NCBI GenBank assembly: GCA_028023455.1
Contig: JAQFVV010013326.1
Coordinates: 92,741 to 156,740, forward strand
Reading direction: 5' to 3'
Length of the DNA stretch: 64,000 nucleotides
From: Epiperipatus broadwayi
Lineage: Eukaryota; Onychophora; Udeonychophora; Euonychophora; Peripatidae
This document shows, one piece after another, positions 13,318-26,971 of the stretch. The notes beneath the pieces were generated by a model. That model was not told the DNA's origin and made no database searches. It saw only the letters and a list, made by a program, of their open reading frames with translations. Made by a program: the position numbers and the translations under genes. The first letter of the stretch is position 1; the number at the start of each line of letters is the position of its first letter.

Positions 13318-13560
13318 CTGCATCTAGCGGTCACGTTTAACAACTTTTTACAGTCAGAAAGTGGATCATTTTTTACTTATTAAAATGTTTATATAGAAAG
13401 TTATCAGAAATAACAGCAGCTAGAAAACATTTTTAGTTCAGGCCCACTTAAGATTATTTTCTAGCTATTGTTGTTTCTGATAACTCTATACAAACTTCTA
13501 AAATAGAGTAAGAAATGATCTATTTTCTTATTGTAAAATGATAGCAAATATGGCAGCTAG
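13318..13560. mobile_element. Palindromic MITE-like element between (TA)n tracts
   Basis: Arms of about 110 bp (13,318-13,430 and 13,450-13,560) are diverged reverse complements with 'AGTTATCAGAAATAACAGCA' facing 'TTGTTGTTTCTGATAACT' and 'CTAGAAAA' facing 'TTTTCTAG'. The ends are CATCTAGCGG and GGCAGCTAGAGGG. (TA)n tracts lie on both sides (13,235-13,251 and 13,611-13,624), suggesting TA-rich target choice. There is no coding capacity. Confidence 0.55.
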
Positions 13561-13624
13561 AGGGCAATTTAAATATTAATTAAATAGATTTGGTAATTAT
13601 CACATGACTTTATATATATATATA

Positions 13625-16600
13625 ATCAGAATAAATGCAGATAATCAAAATATTCTTTATAGAATAAATATTGAAATAAAAATGTAATAAAATCCATGGT
13701 TGTAATGCAACTTACAAATAATTATTATAAACTGTAGAAATACTTTCAATTATCTTCTTAACATTCTTCAACTGAAAGTCCTTCTGTGGTTTATTATCGT
13801 TTTCACTGTTATATATTATTAGTTTTATTACAATTTTGTTACAGTAATTATTCTGTAACAGACATTTTATTTTATTTACACACACATATATATATAATTT
13901 TGTTTTAACTTTCATTGAATATATATAATAAATTTTAATTTCAAAAACTTTATCAAAAAGTATGTTACAGTTACCTCAAATTTCACATGAGTAGGATAGT
14001 GTAAGAAAATAAAAAATGTATAAGTTTGACATGTAATTACATGTAAAGTACATTGCTGTGAATCTTCATTTGGTAAAAAATCATTAATATGCATTATAGG
14101 ATATTATTTTCTTATCTAGATATATCGTTTAAGAATCACATTTCCTATAAATACATTTACTTCTTTCTCAATATATTTCTGACCAGGTATTGGGTTATTA
14201 GTTTATTATAATATTTTATAATAATTATACAATGTATATAATTATTTACTTCATGAAATATATCAACATACTTATGCAAAATGTATTACATTTATAAAAA
14301 AATCAATGTTTAGGAGCTCATTTCCATACAAATTAGTTTCAAATGTGATGTAGCAGTAATGTTGCTATGGAGACTATTAATCATCATTTATAGCTCCCAA
14401 GCCTAAAGTACTTTTTATTCTATTGTTCAATAATAGTATTTTTTATCATAGGTTTAAAAGCTGTTAATAAGTAATAGACTTAATGAATATTTGAACATTG
14501 TGAATTACCACAGGTGATTGATAGATTCCGTAGAAACACCATTGCTTAAACATATTTCAAAATAATTTACATGGAAATAAACTCATATTTTAATTTATTT
14601 ATATTTTAAAATCCATAAAAATTCAAATCAAATATATGTATATCATATCTTTTCCTTAAAGGATAAACTACTGAACAAAAGAATTTGGCTAATTATGATA
14701 TAACAATATTGAACTGCAATTACATTACATGAATAATAAGTATTAAAATAATACTATTCTGACTAGCTTAAGATACATTACTAAGATACAATATCTAATA
14801 AAATAATATCTTTCAATAATTAAATATAAATGAAAGTTATTAAATTAAAATATCATAACACTTAGGTTCATAATAAATAATTATGGTTCCAACTATAATA
14901 CTTAACTCATTCATTTCACTAATAAATTCAACTTATAACTAACTCAAGATTATAATAAAATGTACTTCTATCAAAATAACAAATATAATTATGAAACTTT
15001 CTACACAAGATGTTCAGTAAGGTACACTGTCTTAAATATTGAGAATACACCCCAAAAGATACATTCCCAATGGCATAAGAATATTACCCCACCAAATGCA
15101 CCTACTAAAATACTATGTAATATTCTCATGTTTCTAAACATACACATCTAATAATCCTAAAATATAATTTATAAATTTATCACAGAAATATTTCTTTAAT
15201 TAAAATACTAATAATTTTACTCATCTTTCTATAAGAAATTTACAATTATCCAAAATAATAATAATAATAATCTCAGTTTTATTTCTAATATCTAATAATA
15301 AAATAAATTAATTAACTAACACCCTGTAGTTAAATAAGATGAGAGATTTTACATGATATCTAACTACTCTTTCAAAATAATAACAATAAGCAACTAAAAT
15401 AATGACTCTCAACATTGAATCTATTTAATGATTAATGTTTAGTAATAAAACAAATAATATAATAAAATTTTAGTTAAAACATTGTACAATTTTTCCTTGT
15501 TTAATGTGGCATTCTTAAAAATATAATGTATTTGAATATTGTGGCAATATCATGTATAACTCTCATTGGTGTTGTATCAGTTTAAAAATAATTACCAATG
15601 ATCATACCTTCTATGGCAATAATAATATACTTTGTTACTTAATCAAATATAATAAAAATAATAACTAAGTAATCCTTAAGGATCATGTATCAAATAAGTA
15701 ATATGTCAAATTATTAATTCCTGTGAATCATGCATGTAAAATGAAATATCAAATAAACAACATGCAGATAAATCACAACTCGACTAAGATAAGTTTCAAA
15801 AACAAGTTAACAAATGTATTTATAAATTAACAATATCATACTATTACAATATAATAACAACATAATATAAAAAAAATATTACCAAAAGTAAAATAAGAAT
15901 TAACATTATTTAACATAAAAATATATTTACAATAAATCTTAGCAAAAAATACAAGAAATAAAATAAGATAGCCTTCACACTGGCCATTTCTAAGTAAAAT
16001 AAAACTTACAACAGTAATGACAATATGTAATCCACATTCAACTAAATAATATTCTATTATTTGTATTGGGAATAGTTACAATAAATTTCCCAATTTCTAA
16101 GAAAACTTAATATCACACTTATACTGTTATAAAATATACTTTTTATGATGTATTGCATCAATATAAATTTATATTTTAAAATATACTTCTTAAAGTCAAA
16201 CAAATAAAATATTAAAAGAAAAATTATTAAAGACTTTCTTTGAAGTTTAGCAAAGTATCATCCTGCTATTTGAATATCAGACAATTTTAAATAAAAAGGT
16301 GAATATCTCCCTCTATAAAAAATTAACTATTTTGAAAAATATTTAAAAGATAATTTCATAATTTTTTGTAAGTTAAATGGGTTTAAATTGTTTATAATGA
16401 AATTTAAAGAACTATCGATAAATTATATTTCTTAATGTTTGCATTTCTTTCATTTTTATGCTCTTACATTCATCATATCCAAAAATCATTTCCACTATTC
16501 TCACTTTCATTTCGATTTGAATATGCATCCCTTTAAGCTATGTGGTCTCTAATATTTGTATGAGTATCAATTATTCCTCTCTTATGTTATATACTATGAC

Positions 16601-18440
16601 AATCATCAAACATTTCAACAGCATTTGTGAAAGAATTTTTTATATATTTCATCTTGCCTTCTCACAAAATTATCAACTTCAAACGGTTTAGTCATTATTT
16701 TACTAACTTATAAAACTATCCTCTATGATGATTCTTGTGGTAATATATAGTGATTAAAGTTTATGGTATGGAATTGTAAGAAGAATGACTCAAAGGAGTA
16801 AAATAATATCATCATGGATACAGTGCAAATCATAATAATAGGTCCATATTCATCAGGCATCTAATATTCAAGTCATGGCTTTATTATAGCACTTACTGAT
16901 GATAAAAAATGCAACAGTCCATGGAAAATAATATACAGACCAATGTTATCTATATATTTTAATAACATTAAAGCATGAAAATATAATTCACATACAACAT
17001 ATTTCAGCATATCCCTAACACCTAGGATTTTATATTAATATTATTATTCTCTCCACCATTCTATATCTTCCACACTGAATAACTCACTCAACATCATAAA
17101 ATATACAAACATCATTCTAAAATAATTTCCAAAACAACAATATTAAAAAAAACAGTAAAGATCTAAATTCATGTCAATATGTTTTTTTTTTTATGTTTTC
17201 ATGCACAAATGATCTTGATAAAACATACAACACTACCACATATTTATTTATTTGTTATTATATAATGTAGAGATCATTATTAGGTTTTTCTTTGTATTTC
17301 AACAGATGACATTCACAAAAATAAAACATTAATAAATTAAAGATGTTATTTAATGTATGCATATTCAAGCAATCATATTAAATAAATATATTAAATGTCC
17401 TTGGATGTTTTCAAAAAAGCATTCGTACACATTCATCAATTCTTTTATAAAAAAATATACACAATGATAATTTCTATCAACAGTTCATTCCACTGTTTAA
17501 TATTAAATTCTGACAAAATGAAATACTAATTTAAATACTAATTATGATATATCATTAAAAAAACAAATTATTAAGCAAAATGTGATCAAAATAATAAAAG
17601 AAATTACCAATGACCTCGACCATCATTAAGATTATTATGGTGATCCGCTTCTTGGAGCATACATTCAAAAAAACCAATTCCGATTATAATTTACCTTGTT
17701 CAGAAAATTACTTTCTGAATACCCATTTTTATTATTTAACATTCTAATAATAATAAATTTAATATATTTTAAGATTAAATTTTAAATATAATAATAAAAG
17801 TTAGTTTTAAAATTAAAAAGAAAGTAATATTCTAAATATTAATGTTAGACTTAATAAAAAAATGATAAAGTTTTAAAGTTACAAAAGGATTTTTTTTCTC
17901 CAGCTCGTAAGATGAATGCTTGTCTGGAATCTTTCTTGTCGGGAATTGTTCCATTGCCTAGTTGTGGGAAAAGCTTTGTGCATAATCATACTCCTGTCTT
18001 GGCACCATTTGAAGAAATGTACAAATAATAATAATAAAATCCAATAAAATCTAACAAAAATCCATGGAAAATATTAACCACCCTGTAATATAAATGTTTA
18101 TTTCAGTCCTTTAACTTTTGAGGATAACTTGATTAAAATATATATCCCCTACCTCTAAAATATCATGGATTCTCAGAGAATCCTCAGAGAATCAATGTGC
18201 ATGTGCAAATCAACCAATTTATGTGTTGTCCTTATAAATGGAAATGAAAAAGTATATAATCAACTTTTAAGATTCTATGTTGTTATAAAAATATAATTTT
18301 TTAATTATATTTGTTGTTTAGTTTAAGAAATGTGCTATTAATTGATTGACTAATAGCCAATGGGTGTAAATAATATGTATTTGATCCTGGTGTAGTAATT
18401 TAATGACTATCCATTATATGTTTTATTATATTTTATATTA
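13625..18440. other. Long AT-rich intergenic stretch
   Basis: Nearly 5 kb of A/T-rich DNA. The open frames at 13,712-13,915, 13,912-14,094 and 14,960-15,151 lack recognisable motifs. An AGCCAATGGG string (CCAAT box) at 18,355-18,364 precedes the GC-richer island downstream. Confidence 0.6.
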
Positions 18441-18479
18441 TCTTATAAATATGTAAAGTTCATGGTTTTGTCTTTTGTG

Positions 18480-19660
18480 AATTATTGTGAACTTATAAAA
18501 TCCTTTCTTCCTTGGTGTTTGGTTGGCGTTCGCCTTGACAGTTCTCTGTATTTTATAATTTTCTTTGCTTCTTCTTGAACGTTCAAACGTTACTTTAAAA
18601 ATTTGACAAACAAAATTGGAAATAAATTTTGTTTTATTTTTAAAGTACTTAAATTTATTTCTATTGAATTAAAATAAAACCAGTCAATTAAAAAAAATAA
18701 AAAATCGCGGCCAGAAAAGAGGATTCTGGAGACGCGGGCTGGTGGGAAGAAGAACAGAACGAGGCAAAGGGAAAGCGGCATTTTGAACCAAAAAGGAAAA
18801 ATACCACAAAAGAAACAAAAAACTGGGTCTAATTAAGATGGATCCTAAATTTACTTCGTCGGCCACAATCAAACCTTTTCCAATATCGCTTTGAAGCGGA
18901 GCCCAGTTTGAAAGAAAAATACAAGAATTGGATGTTTGAAATTTTTATTCTCAAAGAAAATTGAACGGTTTAACAAAAGAAGTTTAAAAGAAAAGTAGAA
19001 AAAAGGGAAATTTGCAAAATCTTTTATATTTCCGCTTATCAATAAAAATATTATTGATTGATAATAATTATAGAATAATTGAGTTAATTTGTTTAACATT
19101 TGGATCAAACTCTAAAAAAAAAAGTTTTATAATTATATCGTCAATTTAAAATGAATAAATAATGGATTGGATTCCTGGATTTGAAAAAACGGAAGGAAAT
19201 GAATTGAGGGGAAATGAAAATTTCTTAATCGGCGTTTTAAATGCGGGGGTATCTAATATTGATTTAATACAATCAAAATGGAAGATGCGATGGAATTACA
19301 CCTTTCCTCTTACTTTTCTACCTTGCCCCAGGTAATCCTTTGGCCTCGAAAGTTGAATTTTGTTTCCCCCCCCCGAAGAAGATGAAATATTTATTTATTT
19401 TATCGATAGGCTGAGTAGATATTTGTTAGATTTAAATATAGGGTTGATAAATTTATTCAAAAGAATAGGAGAGAAACACTTAATGAATTCATGGAATCCT
19501 CTTTATGAGAATTTGGGCTCCGATTTTTCCCATATTTACATTATATTATACTGTTTTAGAAAAGAGACATTAGTTGCCTGATTGAAATAGAGCGAAGGCG
19601 TTCTGAATAATCAGAAGAATTGAGGGGGAGATTTGATTTAAGGAAGTAATATATGTTGTT
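18480..19660. promoter_or_regulatory. GC/CpG-richer island, possible promoter or first exon of an unseen gene
   Basis: Base composition rises sharply here: in 18,721-18,780, 35 of 60 bases are G or C, whereas surrounding kilobases are overwhelmingly A/T. CpG dinucleotides cluster (GGCGTTCGCC at about 18,527; CGCGG at 18,707; GACGCGGG at 18,731; CGTCGG at 18,858; GAAGCGGAG at 18,891). A CCAAT box lies upstream at 18,357. A short ATG frame ends beside a CAG/GTAATC string near 19,330 that could be a 5' splice site. In AT-rich animal genomes such islands often mark promoters, but no transcript evidence is visible and orientation is unknown. Confidence 0.35.
19162..19335 (+). CDS. Short open frame in the GC-rich island, unidentified
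   Basis: ATG to TAA gives 57 residues beginning MDWIPGFEKTEGNELRG with a mixed, non-low-complexity composition (4 Trp, several charged residues), unlike chance frames elsewhere in the window. The ATG follows A-rich sequence. A CCAG/GTAATC string overlaps the stop, so the frame could be the coding part of a first exon. I do not recognise the protein and no second exon can be assigned. It could equally be noncoding DNA in a region with better base balance. Confidence 0.2.
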   Translation: MDWIPGFEKTEGNELRGNENFLIGVLNAGVSNIDLIQSKWKMRWNYTFPLTFLPCPR

Positions 19661-20159
19661 TTAGATGAGGTTATCTGTGTGGGGTATCCGCAGATTATTT
19701 TATGTTGTTCCTTCTGGGGTATCCGAGAGTGTGGATTTGCTTTGATAGGTTTAAATATGAAATTATTATTTACCTACGGAGATGAATACATCCACAGGAA
19801 TATGTTTGTTCACAGAATAAGTTGGGCAAGATTTTGTTATCTGCCAAATCATCTTCTTCATTTGAAGATAATTTATCGGTTAGATTGATAAATGGCAACA
19901 GACCATTCAATTCGATAATTACTGTTGGTTATTATCTACGAGGAGTACATTTTCATTTTAATTAATGATTAATTTAGCTAAAACATACAACTGTATTATT
20001 TATTATATTATTATAGGTATACAGTAGGGATTTATTGAATCTGGAATGATATTAAAATTAATAATTCTCCCAAATTCATTTTTTTTTTTGTAAGGTGAGG
20101 TAGGAATTAAAAACTTTCTGGGTGGAGTAAAGTAAAGTTTATTAACCATAATTTTATTA

Positions 20160-20192
<33 letters not shown>

Positions 20193-22972
20193 TTAAATAT
20201 ATATTTTTTTTTTTTAAAATTTTTGAAAGAAAAAGTTTTATTAAAATTATTTTTTTTTTTTTTTTAATAAAACTTGAAAGAACATTGAAGAGATACATTA
20301 TAGAGACATTGAATTAATATTATTGTCACATGAATAAGAATTTATTAATATTTTGAGAAAACATTAAGTGTCGTCTTTGGTAGTATATGATTGGTAGGGT
20401 AAAAAAAAAACCCTTCTTTTTTTCCCTTTTGGGTGTGGTGGGTGTTGTATTAAAAAAAAAAAATATTAATTTAATGGGGAAGGGTAATTAAATATTAATA
20501 TTTTTTGGAAAGAAAAAAAAAAAAATTATATAAAGAGATGGAAATTGAAAAAAAATGAAAAAAATTATGTGACAAATAGTATTTGAATGGAAATAAAAAT
20601 CGAAATGAGAAGAGGAAAATTATAATTTGATATAAAATAGCGCAAGGGATCAAATAAAATAAAAGAGGAATTATTAATTTTGTCTGAGAAATGAGATGTT
20701 GAGGGTTTTGGAAAAATAAATAGATGATATGTGGAATCTAATATGATAAGTGAATGAGAGTTGTCAGACCAAGGTTGAATTCCTAGTGATTAGTGATGTA
20801 GTTGAGCACGATACGGTAATTAAGGAAAAGGATGATGATGGGTAGTTGGAGGGGGATGGAAGGTTGGTTGTGGATCAGGGTGGGGGGTTGGTATATATAT
20901 ATGATTTATTATGCAAAATAACTATTTGTTAACTTGGGTGTAGGGGCTGAGGAAAGTCAATTTAGGGAACAGTGCTTCCAGAAGGGTTTCATGATTTGTT
21001 TGATGAATCTATGACATATGATTACCACATGGCCTAATTCTGTGTGTCTTTTTAGGGTTTGCACTTACACTCATGTTGTATTAGATAATATTTTTTCATA
21101 CCATTTGGTCTATGATCAGCCATTATCTTGATTGTTTTCTGTAACAGGGTTTTTATTACATCTTTTGATCATGAATAACACTTGTAAAACTTCATATATC
21201 TTCCAATTTAGTAGATTAATGAGAATGATTTATTTCTAGTTTATCTGGAAATAAGTGTTCATATCATATTTTTATATCAGTTTGTTTTGGTGGTTAATCC
21301 ACAAAATGATTATTACCATTGGTTGTATATTCTTTAAGTTTGTTTCAGTGCTGGTGGTTAATCCACTGAACATTCTGTAATTATGCTAGTTGCTCTGATG
21401 ATGGTTAGACAACTCCCAGGGTACTTACTGCTCATTGTCCCTTGTGCTGATGAATGCACCGACAGGTATATCATGATCATACAAATGTATATTTGAATAA
21501 AGTTTCTATGCATTATGATACTTACATTGTTTCACTCCTCTTAATGTTTGTTGCATGTGTTCTGCTATCAGCCATTCAAGAGCATTTGAGTGAAATATGG
21601 TTATAATTTATTATGGATAAATTATGTGATATCCCAACCCTGCTGAGTTAGAGTTTAAATACTTTGTATTCATATCTCATTATAGTCAAATTTTATAGGT
21701 ATATCATTCCAACTGTTATCATTGTTATTATAACTTGGTGTATAAGTGCACTGATTGTGGTTTTTATGCACTGAAAATGCCATTGTCTGTATTTGAATCT
21801 ACCCTCATCCTTATAAGAATAAAATAAAAAAACCAATACATTGGTAATAACATTTTAGATTATATTATCTGAAACTTGTGCACATATCCATGCACAGAAA
21901 TAAGTGCATGTGGTAGTATGTTATTTAATTTTATTTTGTTTATTCATTTACTGAATTAATGTACATTGTCCATGTAGAACAATTATACATGACAGTATTT
22001 TATTATTTATAATTTGTGTAAATTATGAATATATTTAACCAATTACTACTTCCATATTTATTGAATCATAAGTAAGTGTTAATTTGATAACTTAATTTAG
22101 CTGTGCTGTTGCTATTAGTCACATATACAGTCAGAAGTCCAACTTGGCAAACAGATCATAAATATTATAGCACATATTGTCTTTGATGATGATGTATACC
22201 AGGTTTACTGGAATATCCATAGTATATTTGAATGTTTATTCTTGGATATTTTGTGATATATAAGGTATAATGAAATCCCATTTATCCTCTGCTTCATGGC
22301 TATTTTCCTTTGTCACTTCTGGAGTATAACCCAGAATCGGTTACCTCTATTGATATTTGTGCTATTAATACTTAAAATTAATAATAAATGTGCTAGTCAG
22401 TATAACAATTGAACCTATTTTCTAAAGCAAAAACAAATGCCTTATTTATCACTAAGACTTTCATTGCTATTGATTTGATTTGATATTTGATACTTAATAA
22501 TTCATAATATTTGCCTTCCATTGCAAAGCATTTTCCCTATATAGCATTTCTTTACTTTAAACCTGAATATATGATGAGCTACCATTTACTGTTTTAATAA
22601 TTCATAATCACCATGTAATGATTAGCAGTTTCATAAATTATATTCGTCTTGTCTATATGGCTTGACCTCGGGTCTCAGATAAATAAAATTGTATAATAAG
22701 GTCATAGTGTGGTTTTGAGACACAGCCATTGAAAGAATAATTATAAATCATAAATTAAGATATGTAAATCTTGTTTTAAAGTCCAGTAATTAAAGAGATC
22801 CATGGTTAATTAAAAGAATAATATAAATTATTTACGTAATTTGATGTACCTTCAAATAATACTGTGATTAGCCTTTGTGGTGTACTCTGGTCATGACCAG
22901 ATTGTATGGAAATAGCTTCATATTGTATCGTAAGTTCAGACTGTTACAGTCTGAGGTTGGGGCTTTTCGGTT

Positions 22973-23014
<42 letters not shown>

Positions 23015-23230
23015 ATCTAATGTCTGAATATTCTAGTATCTCACTGATGATAGCCACAGCTTGAAATCAATTTGGGATGGGGATATTTGGTAAAGCTTGT
23101 TAAGAGCTATTAGCACACTCATTATATTAAGTTTATAGCACAAGCTCATTAAATTAAGTCACATGCTGTATGACTTGATTTTTATTACTAATATATATAT
23201 ACAATCATATATATATATATATATATATAT
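19661..23230. other. Intergenic DNA with poly-T tracts and TA repeats
   Basis: Composition falls back to AT-rich. There is a long poly-T run at about 20,160-20,187 and further T runs to 20,265. A G-rich stretch around 20,830-20,900 has repeated GGG and GGTTGG blocks. (TA)n occurs at 22,974-23,012 just after CGGTTACA, and another tract lies at 23,191-23,231. The CGGTTACA/(TA)n junction recurs at 38,731. No gene is recognised. Confidence 0.6.
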
Positions 23231-23234
23231 ACAA

Positions 23235-24330
23235 TCATAACTGGTTAGTACTTATCTTTCATACTACCATTCAGATGTAAATATATCCTAAATAAAATTA
23301 TTTTTTAAAGTTATATGTTTTTTTAAATCAAGTTAATCTTTTCCATAAGATTGATTGTATATGTTCAAAAAATGTAAATATTAAATATATCTTTTATATT
23401 AGCTTATTACACTTATTTATATTAATTAATTTGAGTCTTACTTATATTATTTAGTTATTAACTTCATATTGAATAATGTTGAAGAATAAAAACTATGCTA
23501 TTATTTTAAATTTTGAAAAAGAAGATATTTCTAATAGATATGTGTTTTTTTTTAAAGTTTGAAAAAGTTCATCAGTATTTTCCAATCTAGTTGACATCTT
23601 TTAGCATTCCTTCAACTACAGATCCATTTGCTTTTATGTCCTCTGTCAAGTTTCAATAATGATATTGATGCCTTCAAGTATATTTTTCCTTCTTTTCATA
23701 TACATTTCCAGATAGATGGTTTTAAACCACTTAGTCTAGTATTAGCACATGTTAATGAAATAATTTATTTTTTCATTGATATTTAGCCATTTCATTCATG
23801 GTCATGCAGATATTAATTAGAAAAGATCCCTGTCTTTTGTTAGCAAAATTTAGTGATAGGTAATTTTGATTTTTTCAAAAAATTTGTAAAACCTTAAGTA
23901 ATTCATAGAAAAAATATTGATCTCACAGAAATAAAAAAAGTTCTGTCTCATCAATTAGCAACAATGCATTCTTCTGTTTTATAAAAATTTTTACATGAGA
24001 TTTTTCTTTTTTATACAGTGAATCAAAGTTTATTATCCAATACAATAAAATAATATTTTTTTTAAATTTTAATTCAAATAAAATATTTTTTTTAAAAAAT
24101 GAAGATGTATATAACTTTTTTTTCCAATTAATTTTTTTAAAAATATTTAATTTACACTTGCATTCCTAATTGCATTCATTCTGAGTTTGAAACTATTTTA
24201 TTTTTTTAAATTATTTTAATATTAACTATACTAAACTTTATATGAAAGTAATGATTCAATACTGTTTTCTTTATTTACATTTTAATATTATAGATGGACA
24301 TGTGATGAATTTACGTGTCAGATATTACTA
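23235..24330. repeat. Unidentified dispersed repeat, copy 1
   Basis: Alignable over most of its length with 33,993-34,905 in the same orientation. Both copies begin next to (TA)n with 'ATAAC...TGGTTAG', share the block 'CCATTTGCTTTT', the block 'TTCATGGTCATGCAGATATT', a run of T/A-rich stuffer, and end near 'ATGTGATG.ATTTAC'. Divergence is substantial. Neither strand gives an identifiable protein, although copy 2 has unusually long frames on both strands. Confidence 0.6.
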
Positions 24331-24429
24331 TCCTTAATAAAATAAAAAAAATATTCAACTTATTATACAAAATCAATAATAACTTTCTAAATATATATTT
24401 TTTATTTAGAATTTAAGATCAACCAAAAT

Positions 24430-25490
24430 TAATTTACTACACTAGCTCTAAACTAATGTTAGTGCACTCACAAATAATGTTTTGGAGCCTTCCAACCATA
24501 TTCCTTTCCAAACAGATCACTTAGAACGTGTTTGCACACAACACTGCCATTCTATCTCTGTTCACACATAAAGTGTAATATCATGCCCATTATCACAAAC
24601 TTTTCAGGCAGGCATTATCCTGTAGTTTTGAAAATATTCTACTACATAATGTTTGGTCAATGAAAGATTCCAAATTTTAATCATATTTTTGTAAATGATG
24701 TGGTAAAAATGAAATGTTAAAAAAATCACGTGTTAATAAATATCAACAAAAAATAATGTTAATTTTAACCATGTGTTATCTGTTCACCTCGTGTTAGCAT
24801 TTGAATGTTATGTTGTGAATGGTATTTATTTCAAAATCTATTCAATTTTTTTAAAACTAACATTCAATTTAGAATACATTTGTTAATATTTTTTAAGTTA
24901 ACAAGCTATACATGTATGAGAAAATAATTTGAGAGAAAAAAAAGAAAACAAATACTTCGATTCTGAAAATTATTTATATTTTTTTCTCGAACATATATAG
25001 CTTGTTAATTTTAAAAATATTAATAAATGTATTCTAAATTAAATGTTAATTTAAAAAAAAAAAGAATACATTTTTAAAATAAATTCCATTTGCAACATAA
25101 CAGCTAAATGTTAACATGAGGCAAACAGATAACATGTGGTTAAAATTAACATTATTTTTTTTTGTTGACATTTGTTAACACGTGGTGATTTTTTAAAACA
25201 TTTTATTATTATTTTATCATTTTTAGAAATATGATTAAAATTTGGAATTTTTCATTGACAGAACAAGATTCAGTGGAATATTTTCAAAATTACAAAATAG
25301 TGTTCACCTGAAAAGACTGTAAAAATGGACATGATGATATTACATGCCATGGTGGTGTCATGTGGAAACATGTTCTACATGCCTACCTGTTTGGAGAGAA
25401 CATGATTATAAGCTCAAAAACATCGTTTGGGTGTGCACTGAGATTAGTTTACAGCTGGTGTAGTAAATTTACATTAAAAAAATTTAATTA
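24430..25490. mobile_element. Foldback element with about 500-bp inverted arms
   Basis: The centre is near 24,955. Inner arms: 'AACAAGCTATACATGTATGAG' region at 24,900 against 'CTCGAACATATATAGCTTGTT' region at 24,985. Middle: 'AAAATCACGTGTTAA' at 24,722 against 'TTAACACGTGGTGATTTT' at 25,173. Outer: 'TTTACTACACTAGCTC' at 24,434 against 'GCTGGTGTAGTAAA' at 25,455. The right arm has an internal duplication ('GGAATATTTTCAAAATTACA' at 25,275 and 25,521). This resembles a foldback or other non-autonomous element. No transposase frame is present. Confidence 0.6.
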
Positions 25491-25977
25491 CAATCCTTTG
25501 AATTTTTGTGTTTCACTGGAATATTTTCAAAATTACAGGATAGGGTTTGCCCAAAAAGTGATGTTTGTCTACACCTTTATTATAGTTTGCATAATCATGT
25601 TTATTTTCTTTACTGCATTTACATTTAAATTTTTTTAATTGCAATCATGGACTTTTTTGTTTTCTTATCATTTTAATAAATAAAAAAATGTAAATATTGA
25701 ATTTAATAACCTACAGTCAGCCATATTGTTTATATTATGTGTTGGAAGCCACTGAAAATGAATTATTTAAAATAAAACAGGTGGCAAGATTTCCAGAAAG
25801 CAAACAGTTTAAGTTCCAAATTAATTAGATATACTCAAGATGTTTCTAAATGGTGTGGTTTTAAACTATGACTATTATATAGCCCCTAAATACCCTTCCA
25901 ATTTTTTTAAAAGAAATACATTATCCCCAAATTTCTTAATTATTTTTTGGAGTCCTTCACACAATGTGAAAACTTTC

Positions 25978-26765
25978 TCATATTTTTTTAAATTCAGGTC
26001 TAATAACAGAGTTTTCTCTTATTATCAGAAGATCATCCACATGAAATTGATATGGTTTATTATTACCCCCTATCTTTTCTTTGCCTATCTTTTTTATTAA
26101 ATTTTCTCTTGCTCTTCGTATATCTGCTTCATAGTCAATCTCTTCTCTAATGATGGGCAAATAAATTTTTACAAGGTAAGTATTATGTTTCTAAAGTGAT
26201 GAATAGATTCATTAGAGATCCAGTAAATGTAATTTACAACATAATGAACTTGTTTTACCCATTCTTTATGATCATTATTAACATAAACAGGGAAAATGCG
26301 GTTCAATCCTCCCATGATCCTCTCACAGGAATTTGACTGTGGATTATGAATTGAAGTTAAAACATGTTCGAAACCTTAATTATTAATGCACTCTTTCCAT
26401 TTTTGTAAAATAAATGGGGTGCCATGATCTGACAATATAATTTTAGATTTTATAACCAAAGGAAATGGATGGTTTTGCAGTTTATTGATTGTAGAATTGG
26501 TATCTGCTTATCTAATGGGATAAACTGTAGCATACTTAAAAAAGATATCTTATGTAACAAGTAAATATTTGAATTTCCTATAGAATGGTAATGGTCCATA
26601 AAAGTCAGAAGCTAGTATTTCAGTAGGCTTTTGCAGTATAATAGCATATAGTATTCCAGTATAGATTCTGTTAAAAGATTAAATTTTACACATAATTGAT
26701 ACATTTTTTAATATTATTAGAATGCTTAATAGATTATTTGACAGAGAATGTATTCTTCACATGGA
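25978..26765 (-). pseudogene. Gypsy integrase, catalytic triad still readable
   Basis: Minus-strand reading across several stops gives 'PTEILASDFYGPLPFYRKF' (first Asp, complement of about 26,602-26,606), 'KIILSDHGTPF' (second Asp, about 26,425-26,432) and 'HNPQSNSCERIM' (Glu, about 26,311-26,325), then 'YVNNDHKEWVKQVHYVVNY'. This is the D, D, E order of a retroviral-type integrase core with normal spacing. The C-terminal tail at 26,160-25,978 ('QFHVDDLLIIREN') resembles the chromatin-facing end of Gypsy integrases. In-frame stops at several points make it non-functional. Confidence 0.75.
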
Positions 26766-26971
26766 CTGTAATAGTCATACAGACAGTGTATATACATTAT
26801 AAGTTTCTTGTGCAGTGATTGGGGAACAAGTATCCTTGTATAGATTTTATCTTATAGAACATTATAACATAAAATATTATCAATTAATTTGTATCTTTTA
26901 TATATTTATTAAATTTTTATTACTATCTGGATGATTGATTGGAAGTTTTTCTTCTAAATTTAAAATAATAT

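Noticed and set aside
21445-21470. GCTGATGAATGCACC, a CTGATGA string
   Set aside because: No GAAA at the right distance and no stem I; chance occurrence of the 7-mer.
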